NCBI GenBank assembly: GCA_002011075.2 | Contig: MTMA02000006.1 | Span: 855,261 to 919,260, forward strand | Direction: 5' to 3' | Source: Candidatus Scotarchaeum otlingeri | GTDB lineage: Archaea; Thermoproteota; Nitrososphaeria; Geothermarchaeales; JDFR-13 | Length of the DNA stretch: 64,000 nucleotides | Shown: piece after piece, positions 54,835 through 62,458 of the stretch | Layout of the letters: the number at the start of each line of letters is the position of its first letter | How positions within the stretch are numbered: position 1 is the first letter of the stretch | Position numbers and translations under genes: made by a program | The notes under the pieces: generated by a model | Told to the model about the DNA's origin: nothing | Database searches by the model: none | The model's input: only the letters and a program-made list of their open reading frames with translations

Positions 54835-56118
54835 GTGAGTGAATCCTTAAAATTGTTTGAACTTACTAAAACGATATTTGCTGGTGGTGTCAATAGTCCA
54901 GTCAGGGCCTTAGTAAAACCATACCCATTATTCATTGAGAGGGCTGAAGGAGCCTATCTATATACAATTGATGGGTATAGACTTGTTGATTATGTTATGG
55001 GATATGGCCCTTTAATATTAGGCCATCGCCATCCAAGAGTTTATGATGCGGTAATTGAGCAACTTGGCCGTGGATGGCTATATGGGGCTCCGGCGAGAGC
55101 CGCATTTGAGCTTGGAAAAATAATATGCAGAAATTTTGGAGTGGATAAAATTAGGTTCGTAAATAGTGGTACGGAGGCGGTTATGACTGCTGTAAGATTA
55201 GCCCGAGGCTATACAAATAGGGCTATAGTTGTTAAGTTCGATGGATGCTATCATGGAGCCTCAGACCCCGTTTTAGTTAAAGCAGGTAGCTCAGCATTAG
55301 AATATGGACTAGCATCTTCAAAAGGAATACCAGATGAAGTCACAAAATATACATATGTCTTGCCCTATAACGATATCGATACAATAAATAAGTTTATGAT
55401 TAAGTTGGGGAATAACACCGCATGCATCATAGTTGAACCAGTTGTTGCAAACGCGGGGCTAATATTGCCAAACAAAGATTTTTTGAAGGAACTTAGGTAT
55501 TTATCAGATAAATTTGGATCACTACTCATCTTCGACGAGGTCGTAACTGGATATCGTATATCATTAAATGGTGCTTCGGGATACTATAAAATTAGACCGG
55601 ATATAATTACCCTAGGTAAAATAATTGGCGGCGGATTTCCTATAGGTGCTATAGCCGGCGGGAAAAAGATAATGGAAATGCTTACACCTACTGGAAAAGT
55701 GTTTAATGCAGGGACATTTAATGCTCATCCGATCTCTATGGCCGCTGGACTCGCAACAATAAAGGAGCTACAAATGGATAGGCACTACGAGATAGCTAAT
55801 AGGGCAGCTAATGAAATAACGAGTTATATATCAGAAAAGCTTGGCGAAATGAATATAAAATTCACCGTGAATAGAATAGGAAGCATGTTTCAATTGTTTT
55901 TTGGTGTTGATAGGGTTACGAATGCTAATGAGGCCAGAAAAGCCGATAAAGAAAAATATGTTAGGTTACATGAACTATTGATCAAAAATGGTGTTTATAT
56001 ACCTCCTAGTAATATGGAGACCTGTTTTACATCCTCGATGCATGATGATGAAGCGATATCGGCCAGTATTGATGCTATAAAGAAAACTTTATCTATATTG
56101 GGGAATGAAATTGGGTAA
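54835..56118 (+). CDS. hemL: Glutamate-1-semialdehyde 2,1-aminomutase
   Basis: Converts glutamate semialdehyde to aminolevulinate. Class III PLP enzyme with the N-terminal FAGGVNSPVRA, SGTEAVMTAVRLARG, IFDEVVTGYR and the PLP Lys in LGKIIGGGFPIGA. The last residues overlap cobA by 14 bases. GTG start, about 6-10 bases after a GGTGAT motif. The separation from hemA by the ahb genes is unusual but keeps all steps in one locus. Confidence 0.96.
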   Translation: MSESLKLFELTKTIFAGGVNSPVRALVKPYPLFIERAEGAYLYTIDGYRLVDYVMGYGPLILGHRHPRVYDAVIEQLGRGWLYGAPARAAFELGKIICRNFGVDKIRFVNSGTEAVMTAVRLARGYTNRAIVVKFDGCYHGASDPVLVKAGSSALEYGLASSKGIPDEVTKYTYVLPYNDIDTINKFMIKLGNNTACIIVEPVVANAGLILPNKDFLKELRYLSDKFGSLLIFDEVVTGYRISLNGASGYYKIRPDIITLGKIIGGGFPIGAIAGGKKIMEMLTPTGKVFNAGTFNAHPISMAAGLATIKELQMDRHYEIANRAANEITSYISEKLGEMNIKFTVNRIGSMFQLFFGVDRVTNANEARKADKEKYVRLHELLIKNGVYIPPSNMETCFTSSMHDDEAISASIDAIKKTLSILGNEIG

Positions 56119-56842
56119 AGTATATATAATAGGGGCGGGACCCGGTGATCCAGGTCTAATAACAGTTAAGGCTCTCGAAATCATTAGAAAAGCAGATGTA
56201 ATTTTATATGACAGGCTTATCCCTAATGAAGTTCTTGAATACGCACCTAAAAAATGTCTACTTATTTATGTTGGCAAAGAAAAAGGCAAGCATCAATATA
56301 CTCAAGAAGAAATTAATCATATGCTATTAAGATATTCAAAGTCTTATAATGTAGTTGTCAGGTTAAAGGGGGGAGATCCCTTTATATATGGAAGAGGGGA
56401 AGAGGAGATGCTTTTCCTTAATATGCATGGCGTGGAGACGGAGATAATACCGGGGGTTTCATCTGTATATGCCGCCCCTGCCTATGCCGGCATTCCATTG
56501 ACTAATAGAGAATTATCATCAAGCATCGCAATAATTACAGCCCAAGAAGCATATCATAAAAAGCATAGACGAGTAGATATTAGGAAGATAGCTGGAAATG
56601 TCGATACTTTAGTTATCCTTATGGGAGCATCTAAATTTAGAGAGATTATAAATGAGCTACTTGGCGTTCTCGATAAGGATACGCCCTTAGCGGTAATTAT
56701 ACGCGGCACATATGATAATCAGAAAGTTTATATAGCAAATTTGGGTAATGCCATGACTATAGCTAATAAGGTCAAGCCTCCTGCAATTATAGTTATAGGA
56801 GAGATTGTAAAATTTAGAAGCTATCTAATAGGAGAAAGATAG
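56105..56842 (+). CDS. cobA: Uroporphyrinogen-III C-methyltransferase (SUMT)
   Basis: Adds two SAM methyl groups to uroporphyrinogen III giving precorrin-2, the entrance to the siroheme branch. VYIIGAGPGDPGLITVKAL, ILYDRLI, RLKGGDPFIYGRGEEE and PGVSSVYAAPAYAGIPLTNRE are textbook for SUMT. It overlaps the hemL end. With the dehydrogenase gene at 47982 it completes siroheme formation. It is the last gene of the plus-strand operon. Confidence 0.97.
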   Translation: MKLGKVYIIGAGPGDPGLITVKALEIIRKADVILYDRLIPNEVLEYAPKKCLLIYVGKEKGKHQYTQEEINHMLLRYSKSYNVVVRLKGGDPFIYGRGEEEMLFLNMHGVETEIIPGVSSVYAAPAYAGIPLTNRELSSSIAIITAQEAYHKKHRRVDIRKIAGNVDTLVILMGASKFREIINELLGVLDKDTPLAVIIRGTYDNQKVYIANLGNAMTIANKVKPPAIIVIGEIVKFRSYLIGER

Positions 56843-56881
56843 GCTTTCTTTAACGTATCAGGGAATAATTGATTTTTCTTG

Positions 56882-57670
56882 TCACCATGAGGCTACAAAT
56901 TCACAATATTCGTCGCCTTTCCCTATACATCTTACTTCAGTTATTTTAATATTTCTATTGAAATACCCGGATATAATCCCAGCTAATACACCTCTAATAA
57001 AATGGTTTCGAGGTACTCCTTCCTCTTCAGACATTTCACATTCCCAATTTCTAAGAAGCTGAATGGTTACTTTATTCCTTTCAACGTAAAAGTTGCCGAC
57101 TACTCCCCATCCCATCGCTGCTCCAAAAACCGAGGTAAATTTTATATAGTCTTCAAGATAATGGGCACCCATCTCTTTGTAGCTTTTATAAAGTTCCTTT
57201 CCTATTGAAAGACCTAAATGCCATAAAAATACATGGGTCTGATGCGCTCCGAGTCGTTCAGCAAAACCTTTTATTATCCCTCTAAGGATGGGTTCTCTAA
57301 ACGCTACTACACGCTCCCCAAGGACGGTTAAGGGATATCTCCTCATTTCAGCTATTAAAGTTGGTAACTGCTTTTCAAAAACACTAACTTCCACCACATA
57401 CTCTTTCATTTTCAATAACTCATCTGCTATTAAATCCGCTGATTTTCTCCTATCGGTAAAATCAGCAAATATTATTATATCAACATAGGGCTCATTATAT
57501 CTTCTCGATATGATAAGATGAACAAGATTAATATTATGATCAGCAAACACCTTCGATACATGGGCGAGGGCCCCAGCGATATCCTTTACCGTCACCTCAA
57601 AACCCAAGATTTCTTCATTTTGGGTCCTTACTATCCGGCCAATATCTATTGGACCTCTTATTTCAACCAT
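56882..57670 (-). CDS. ACT domain plus V4R domain protein (regulator candidate)
   Basis: The ATG at 57670 lies six bases after AGGAGGGG, giving 262 residues. Residues 20-110 form an ACT-like ligand domain (FEVTVKDIAGALAHVSKVFA) and residues 110-262 a V4R (4-vinyl reductase-type) domain, ending with RCIGKGDEYCEFV, the Cys-containing V4R signature. V4R proteins bind small molecules; related proteins act in bacteriochlorophyll and aromatic metabolism. It has no DNA-binding domain, so it may be a sensor or an enzyme. It is convergent with cobA at 40 bases, so a link to heme synthesis is possible but not shown. Confidence 0.75.
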   Translation of the reverse strand: MVEIRGPIDIGRIVRTQNEEILGFEVTVKDIAGALAHVSKVFADHNINLVHLIISRRYNEPYVDIIIFADFTDRRKSADLIADELLKMKEYVVEVSVFEKQLPTLIAEMRRYPLTVLGERVVAFREPILRGIIKGFAERLGAHQTHVFLWHLGLSIGKELYKSYKEMGAHYLEDYIKFTSVFGAAMGWGVVGNFYVERNKVTIQLLRNWECEMSEEEGVPRNHFIRGVLAGIISGYFNRNIKITEVRCIGKGDEYCEFVASW

Positions 57671-57832
57671 CCCAAACCCCTCCTTTAACAAACAAGGTAT
57701 CTTATTTATTCTTACTTATTTATTCCAATATATATTATTCTAAATAATATTATTAAGAACGTTCTGGATCTAAGATATTATAAAGAGTTTTTAGATATAT
57801 TACCTTAATAAAGAAGAGCGTTGTTTAATTAA

Positions 57833-57855
57833 TATGCTATATTTTATATAGCATA
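57833..57855. repeat. Perfect palindrome in the gene desert
   Basis: TATGCTATAT (57833-57842) and ATATAGCATA (57846-57855) are exact reverse complements around a TTT loop. The purpose is unknown. The interval 57671-58755 as a whole has no intact gene; besides this palindrome and the degenerate coding remains entered separately, I see nothing in it. Confidence 0.5.
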
Positions 57856-58021
57856 TAGATATTGCGACTTCGTTATCAACTTAGAAGAACAGCAATTATT
57901 ACTATCAATAGTCTAACATAACAGTAAATGCTTCAATAAGATGTAGAATTAAAGAGAGAACATTAGAAATTCAAATAATATATACTAAATCGGAACGGCC
58001 ATAGTTAGGAAAGCAAAATTT

Positions 58022-58653
58022 ATGGCTGATACGAGAAATTGGATTTTTATTAGTATAGGCACTTGCCTTGTAGATAGTATAACATATCTCTATCTTCCCC
58101 TCATTCCTGATTTGGCATTATGTAGAGATAAAGTAGGAGATGTTTCTAAGATTAAGCAGTGGCTATATGATAAGCGATCAATGAATTGATGGAAGAGGCT
58201 TCAAATAGCAATATAAAGGCAACTATGATACAGTTATTATCCCTTAGATATAGATATGATTATGAAAAACTAATGGCACATATTTGAGATTATTATAAAA
58301 ACATGGTATAGAAGAGCCATACAAAGAACATCCTTATTCTCTCCACATACTATAGATCTAAGTTTCCCTAATATAGAACCATTAGCGGCTCTAAATGATC
58401 TGAATATAAGCAGCCTATCCTGCCTAACTCTTGAATTATCTAAGCCCATTGCAAATATAGCTGAATAATGGATATAAATATTGTTATAGGACTACCTCAA
58501 GTACATTATTATCATGGTTTTGAGAAGACAATATTAATTTATTTGTGTTAGAAGATTATTGTTGCTCTTATAGTAATAGCTTTATCTGGTTTTATAATAT
58601 CAGGAATAAGTATGAATATCATAGCTAGATACGGATCAATCAGTACACAATAA
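58022..58653 (+). pseudogene. Degenerate membrane-protein gene in a 1.08-kb gene-free interval
   Basis: Several short open stretches in mixed frames read like protein: MADTRNWIFISIGTCLVDSI (from 58022) with a hydrophobic start, EASNSNIKATMIQLLSLRY, then WYRRAIQRTSLFSPHTIDLS, and a final hydrophobic KIIVALIVIALSGFIISGIS ending at 58653. Stops and frame changes separate them. The order (hydrophobic start, soluble middle, hydrophobic end) fits one decayed membrane-anchored protein; the family is not recognised. Confidence 0.35.
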
Positions 58654-58755
58654 ATCAAACTATAAGATATATAAAGCTTCCCGGGACCCCCAGAATTTAT
58701 ATTCTAACTTAATTTTTAATGCATAGATTAGGAATAGATAATTAATGATGTATGA

Positions 58756-59736
58756 ATGAGATATAAAATATTTAGCAAGACACATTTGAAGGTTAGCGTG
58801 ATAGGCTTAGGTGCTTGGCAGGCTGGTTTCAAAAGCTGGGGTAGAGACTATTCTAAAAAAGATATACTGGAAGCGTATGATAAAGCTTTTAAACTCGGAA
58901 TAAATTTTATCGATACGGCAGAGATCTATGGAGATGGTAGGTCTGAAAAAGTTATTGCGGAATTCTTATCGGATAAGAGAGATGAATTTGTCATAGCTAC
59001 AAAAGTCGCGGGATATAACGCTACACCAAGCAGGATAGAGAAGTCGGCATTATCAAGTTTGTCAAGGCTTAATATAGATGTTATAGATATTTATCAGATT
59101 CACTGGCCACCAAGCTACTATACTTCGCTACAAAAAGTATTCTCAAAGATGGAGGCATTAATTGACAAAGGTATAGTAAATCATATTGGAGTTAGCAACT
59201 TCCCAAAAAAATTATTAGAGAAAAGTGTATCTCTAACACGAAGATATGATATAGTCTGTAATCAGGTCCAGTATAACTTATTGTTTAGAGCGCCAGAAAA
59301 AGGTCTATTTAACTATATGCGAAAGAATAAAATAGAATTAATTGCCTGGAGCCCACTCGCAAAAGGAGCTCTAGCAGGAAAGATAAAGGCGGACTCACCT
59401 GCAAAAAAGTATGACTCTGTCTTTAAAAGAGCTTGGAGGGCTAGAGAGCTATTCGAGATTCTAAATAAATTATCAGAGAAGTACTCAGCTTCATTATCCC
59501 AGATATCCCTAGCATGGATAATCGCTAAGGGTGCTTATCCTATTCCGGGAGTAAAACGACCATCTCACGTTATAGATAATGCCCATGCCGCCGATATAAA
59601 ATTGGATAAAAGGGATGTAGAGATGTTAGATAAGGTTACAGAGATATTTAAGGAAGGGGATATTGCAAGTATATTACCTAGAGTCATACCTAATTTCCTA
59701 TCGAGAATAATGATCAGGGTTATCGGAGGAGTTTAG
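58756..59736 (+). CDS. Aldo/keto reductase
   Basis: A 326-residue NAD(P)H-dependent reductase of the AKR superfamily. The catalytic tetrad is visible as FIDTAEIYG (Asp and Tyr), ATKV (Lys) and QIHW (His); GVSNFPKK and LIAWSPLAKGALAGK are family signatures. The C terminus has PIPGVKRPSHVIDNA for the cofactor. It is a single gene preceded by the gene desert; substrate unknown. The following gene is convergent, 4 bases away. Confidence 0.93.
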   Translation: MRYKIFSKTHLKVSVIGLGAWQAGFKSWGRDYSKKDILEAYDKAFKLGINFIDTAEIYGDGRSEKVIAEFLSDKRDEFVIATKVAGYNATPSRIEKSALSSLSRLNIDVIDIYQIHWPPSYYTSLQKVFSKMEALIDKGIVNHIGVSNFPKKLLEKSVSLTRRYDIVCNQVQYNLLFRAPEKGLFNYMRKNKIELIAWSPLAKGALAGKIKADSPAKKYDSVFKRAWRARELFEILNKLSEKYSASLSQISLAWIIAKGAYPIPGVKRPSHVIDNAHAADIKLDKRDVEMLDKVTEIFKEGDIASILPRVIPNFLSRIMIRVIGGV

Positions 59737-59740
59737 ATAA

Positions 59741-60016
59741 CTATTTTACTAAATTCCGTTTGATAGCATCTATTATCCTAGAATAAAGCTCTTTATTGTA
59801 GATAACTAGGATGTCATATGGTTTTACATCGATATCCTTCTTCATCTCTTCTATTTCATCTTCAGATAATGCGGCTAATGCATTATATAATTTTATGGCT
59901 GTTTTAGAATCTAGTAGTTTAAATAATATTGCTAGATCAAAGGGATCAATCAAAACATCGCTGTTATTATTCAAAGCTTCCTTAAACAGGTTTTTCAATT
60001 CCTCTAAATTACTCAT
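59741..60016 (-). CDS. Uncharacterised 91-residue helical protein
   Basis: A small, mostly helical acidic protein (MSNLEELKNLFKEALNNN ... ALSEDEIEEMKKDI ... DAIKRNLVK) with no motif I recognise. It is not obviously a toxin or a DNA-binding protein. It sits between the aldo/keto reductase and the VapBC pair and reads away from the latter, sharing a promoter region with it (119 bases). Confidence 0.5.
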   Translation of the reverse strand: MSNLEELKNLFKEALNNNSDVLIDPFDLAILFKLLDSKTAIKLYNALAALSEDEIEEMKKDIDVKPYDILVIYNKELYSRIIDAIKRNLVK

Positions 60017-60067
60017 CTTAGTTCAATTAGATTATGACGTATATCATTATTAAGTTATTTTAAAGGC

Positions 60068-60114
60068 TATACCGGTATATCCAAGTATTACCATATATAT
60101 TTTTATACATGTAT
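60068..60114. promoter_or_regulatory. Palindrome pair upstream of vapBC (operator candidate)
   Basis: TATACCGGTATA (60068-60079) is a perfect 12-bp palindrome and ATACATGTAT (60105-60114) a perfect 10-bp palindrome, with centres 36 bp apart, just before the antitoxin ATG at 60135. Ribbon-helix-helix antitoxins usually bind such palindromes at their own promoter, so autoregulation is likely. The sites also lie upstream of the divergent small gene. Confidence 0.4.
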
Positions 60115-60134
60115 TACTATATATCTTATCAGCC

Positions 60135-60368
60135 ATGAAAAGAGTATTCAGCTTTAAACTGGAAGAGGATCTTTGGAAGAAGATGAAGGAAAACCCTACT
60201 ATAAATTGGAGTGAAGTAATTAGAAGCGCTATAGCTGAAAAGCTTAAGCAAGCTACAGGTAGAAGAATCGGTTATGCAGTAAAGGAGCATATGAAGCTAC
60301 TTGCCTCTTTATATGAATCTTCTATAGACTCGACGGACGTAGTAAGGAGATTTAGGGATGAAGAATGA
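60135..60368 (+). CDS. vapB: VapB-type antitoxin (ribbon-helix-helix)
   Basis: A 77-residue protein starting MKRVFSFKLEEDLWKKMKE, the RHH strand and helix, followed by NWSEVIRSAIAEKLKQATG and a tail (SIDSTDVVRRFRDEE) that should fold over the toxin. It overlaps the PIN toxin gene by 11 bases, the usual arrangement of a VapBC pair. The antitoxin neutralises the RNase and represses the operon. Confidence 0.85.
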   Translation: MKRVFSFKLEEDLWKKMKENPTINWSEVIRSAIAEKLKQATGRRIGYAVKEHMKLLASLYESSIDSTDVVRRFRDEE

Positions 60369-60789
60369 AAAGGTCGTAATTGATAGCCCCGTATTGATAA
60401 AATTATTTACGAAAGAAAAAGATAGTGAAAAAGCATTAAAAATCTTGGATTATTACCTTATGGAGAAACTAGATATTTATATAAGTGAGATATCCATTTT
60501 TGAGATGCTATACATATTATCCAAATATTATGGATATGAATTCGATAAACTTAAGACCATATTATCTGTCATCATTAACTATGGATTCAATATTATAGGA
60601 TTTAGTCAGGAGATATTGGAGAAAGCTATTGAAATAATGATTCTCGAAAAAATGTCTGTATACACCGCATTTAATATAGCTCTTGCTCTTAAAATAGGCG
60701 GCTCTATAGTTACAACTGACAAAAAGCTTAAAGAAAAGATAGGCAACAAGTATAGGGTTCTAATATTGGATGAAATAATAGAAACATGA
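60358..60789 (+). CDS. vapC: VapC-type PIN-domain toxin (one acidic residue altered)
   Basis: A 143-residue PIN ribonuclease. Acidic residues expected for metal binding are Asp9 (VVIDSPVLIK), Glu44 (ISEISIFEM) and Asp121 (VTTDKKL). The Asp of the common 'YDA' motif is Thr103 here (SVYTAFNIALA), so the catalytic set is incomplete by the usual rule; it may be weakened or use another residue. Cotranslated with vapB. Confidence 0.85.
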   Translation: MKNEKVVIDSPVLIKLFTKEKDSEKALKILDYYLMEKLDIYISEISIFEMLYILSKYYGYEFDKLKTILSVIINYGFNIIGFSQEILEKAIEIMILEKMSVYTAFNIALALKIGGSIVTTDKKLKEKIGNKYRVLILDEIIET

Positions 60790-60812
60790 AACACAGATAC
60801 CCAGATACATGT

Positions 60813-61304
60813 TTATTTGCTCTCTGGAGAGAAATCCTTGAATCTTTCATATAGCGCAATTATCTTTCTCTCCGCATCATCCACGCTTATCTTAACCTCT
60901 GGTAAGACTATAAATGTTCCGGTTCCATAAGCTATCCTATTCCCCTCATCATCAAATACGTCTGCAGATCCGATTGCAGACCTCTTGCCTGTATGAATAG
61001 CTTTACCCATGGCATTAATGGTTGATTGTCTTGCTGATTTCAGTATATATGTATGCATTTCTATAGTCGCGAGCCATATTCCAGGGTATCTAGCGGATAA
61101 TGTGAACCACATAGCGGTATCAATAGCCAAAGCATATATTCCTCCATGAATATCTCCATATGCATGACATATCCTTGGGTTAAATTCTATTTTTATACAT
61201 GCATTGCTTTCTTCATCAAAGGAGAGCTCCATACCTATGGTTCTTTTTATCGGGGCCTTATCAAAGAATCTTAAAAGATTGTTTATCCAGGTATCTTTAT
61301 CCAT
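60813..61304 (-). CDS. PaaI-type hotdog thioesterase
   Basis: A 163-residue hotdog-fold protein. The GDIHGGIYALAIDTAMW helix with HGG and Asp, and ATIEMHTYILKSARQS plus AIHTGKRSAIGSADVFDDEG, match the PaaI/YdiI acyl-CoA thioesterases. It would hydrolyse acyl- or aroyl-CoA. The ATG at 61304 has no strong ribosome site. It converges with vapC, with 23 bases between the stops, and is divergent from the tRNA thiolase gene. Confidence 0.85.
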   Translation of the reverse strand: MDKDTWINNLLRFFDKAPIKRTIGMELSFDEESNACIKIEFNPRICHAYGDIHGGIYALAIDTAMWFTLSARYPGIWLATIEMHTYILKSARQSTINAMGKAIHTGKRSAIGSADVFDDEGNRIAYGTGTFIVLPEVKISVDDAERKIIALYERFKDFSPESK

Positions 61305-61398
61305 AAGATAATAATTATAGGGGATAATAACATAAGTTTTCCAAAATTCATGGCTAAATATATAGTTATATTTATTCCTCTAGTGAAATATTTGTGGT

Positions 61399-62328
61399 AT
61401 GCCCAGATATTGCCGTCGATGTAAAATTGGGAAAGCCGATGTATACTTAGAATATTCAAGGGAGTACCTATGCCTAGAGTGCTTTAACAAATTCTTCGAA
61501 AGTAGGGTTAAGAAGACTATTGAAGGCTATAGAATGTTTAGAGCCGGTGATCATATCGCAATAGGCTTGAGTGGAGGAAAAGATAGCGCAGCATTATTAT
61601 ATAGTTTGAGAAAGTTATACCCAGATAAGAGGTTTATAGCGATTCATCTAGATCACGGAATAGGAGAGTATTCTAAAGATAGCAGGCTAAAGGCAAAAAT
61701 GTTAGCTGATATGTTGGATGTAGAGTTCCACGTATTCGATTATAGGGAGCATCTGGATATTATTATTCCCGATGTTAAATATACAAAGTACAAGGATAAG
61801 ATCTGTGCGGTATGCGGCACATTACGGAGATGGGGCTTGTCAAGGGCGGCTAAAGAGGTAAATGCCGATATTCTGGCGACTGGTCATAATCTTGATGACA
61901 TAGTTGAGGTTCTCTTCAATCATTTCATTAATGGAGATTTCGAAGAGATGGTTAGACTTCAACCAGTACTACCTCCACAACATCCTTCTCAAGTCTGGAA
62001 AGTAAAGCCACTTTTTAGAAGTCCTGAGCGAGATAATTATTTATATGCCATGTTAAATGAGTTGCCTATCAAAGCGGTTAGCTGCCCGTACTACAGTGAT
62101 GCACGGAGTATAAGAAGAAAAGAATTATTAGATGAATGGGAAAAGCACGACAGGAACATTAAATTTCAGTTGCTCTCGACATTCACTAAGAAACTTATTC
62201 CTATTCTAAGCCGAAACATAGATTCTATAGAATACCGTACATGTAAAGAATGCGGAGGACCAAGCTTAGGCGAGATATGTAGTGCATGTCGGAGAATCGA
62301 GATGATAAGATCTATAAAGAAAATTTAG
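61399..62328 (+). CDS. tRNA 2-thiolation protein (TtuA/Ncs6-like ATP-pyrophosphatase)
   Basis: A 309-residue thiouridine synthase of the TtuA/TIGR00269 group. N-terminal zinc ribbon CRRCK...CLEC, PP-loop GLSGGKDSAALL, ICAVCGTLRRW (the catalytic Cys pair with C-x2-C), GHNLDDIVEVLFNHF, and a C-terminal zinc ribbon CKECGGPS...CSAC. It thiolates a uridine (likely U54 or U34) for heat stability of tRNA. A single gene. Confidence 0.92.
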   Translation: MPRYCRRCKIGKADVYLEYSREYLCLECFNKFFESRVKKTIEGYRMFRAGDHIAIGLSGGKDSAALLYSLRKLYPDKRFIAIHLDHGIGEYSKDSRLKAKMLADMLDVEFHVFDYREHLDIIIPDVKYTKYKDKICAVCGTLRRWGLSRAAKEVNADILATGHNLDDIVEVLFNHFINGDFEEMVRLQPVLPPQHPSQVWKVKPLFRSPERDNYLYAMLNELPIKAVSCPYYSDARSIRRKELLDEWEKHDRNIKFQLLSTFTKKLIPILSRNIDSIEYRTCKECGGPSLGEICSACRRIEMIRSIKKI

Positions 62329-62458
62329 CCATATGAACTACGATAGGTTTGATTTTATATAATTTATTTAAGATATTTAAAAAGAGCTTAATTAGAGTAT
62401 AATTATTATAATAATTTCTCTGATATAATATTTATTGTAGTTTTCTTCTGGTGAGAAG

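Noticed and set aside
57833-57855. Palindrome as a transcription terminator for the V4R gene
   Set aside because: It lies more than 160 bases upstream of that gene's start, on the wrong side, so it cannot terminate it.
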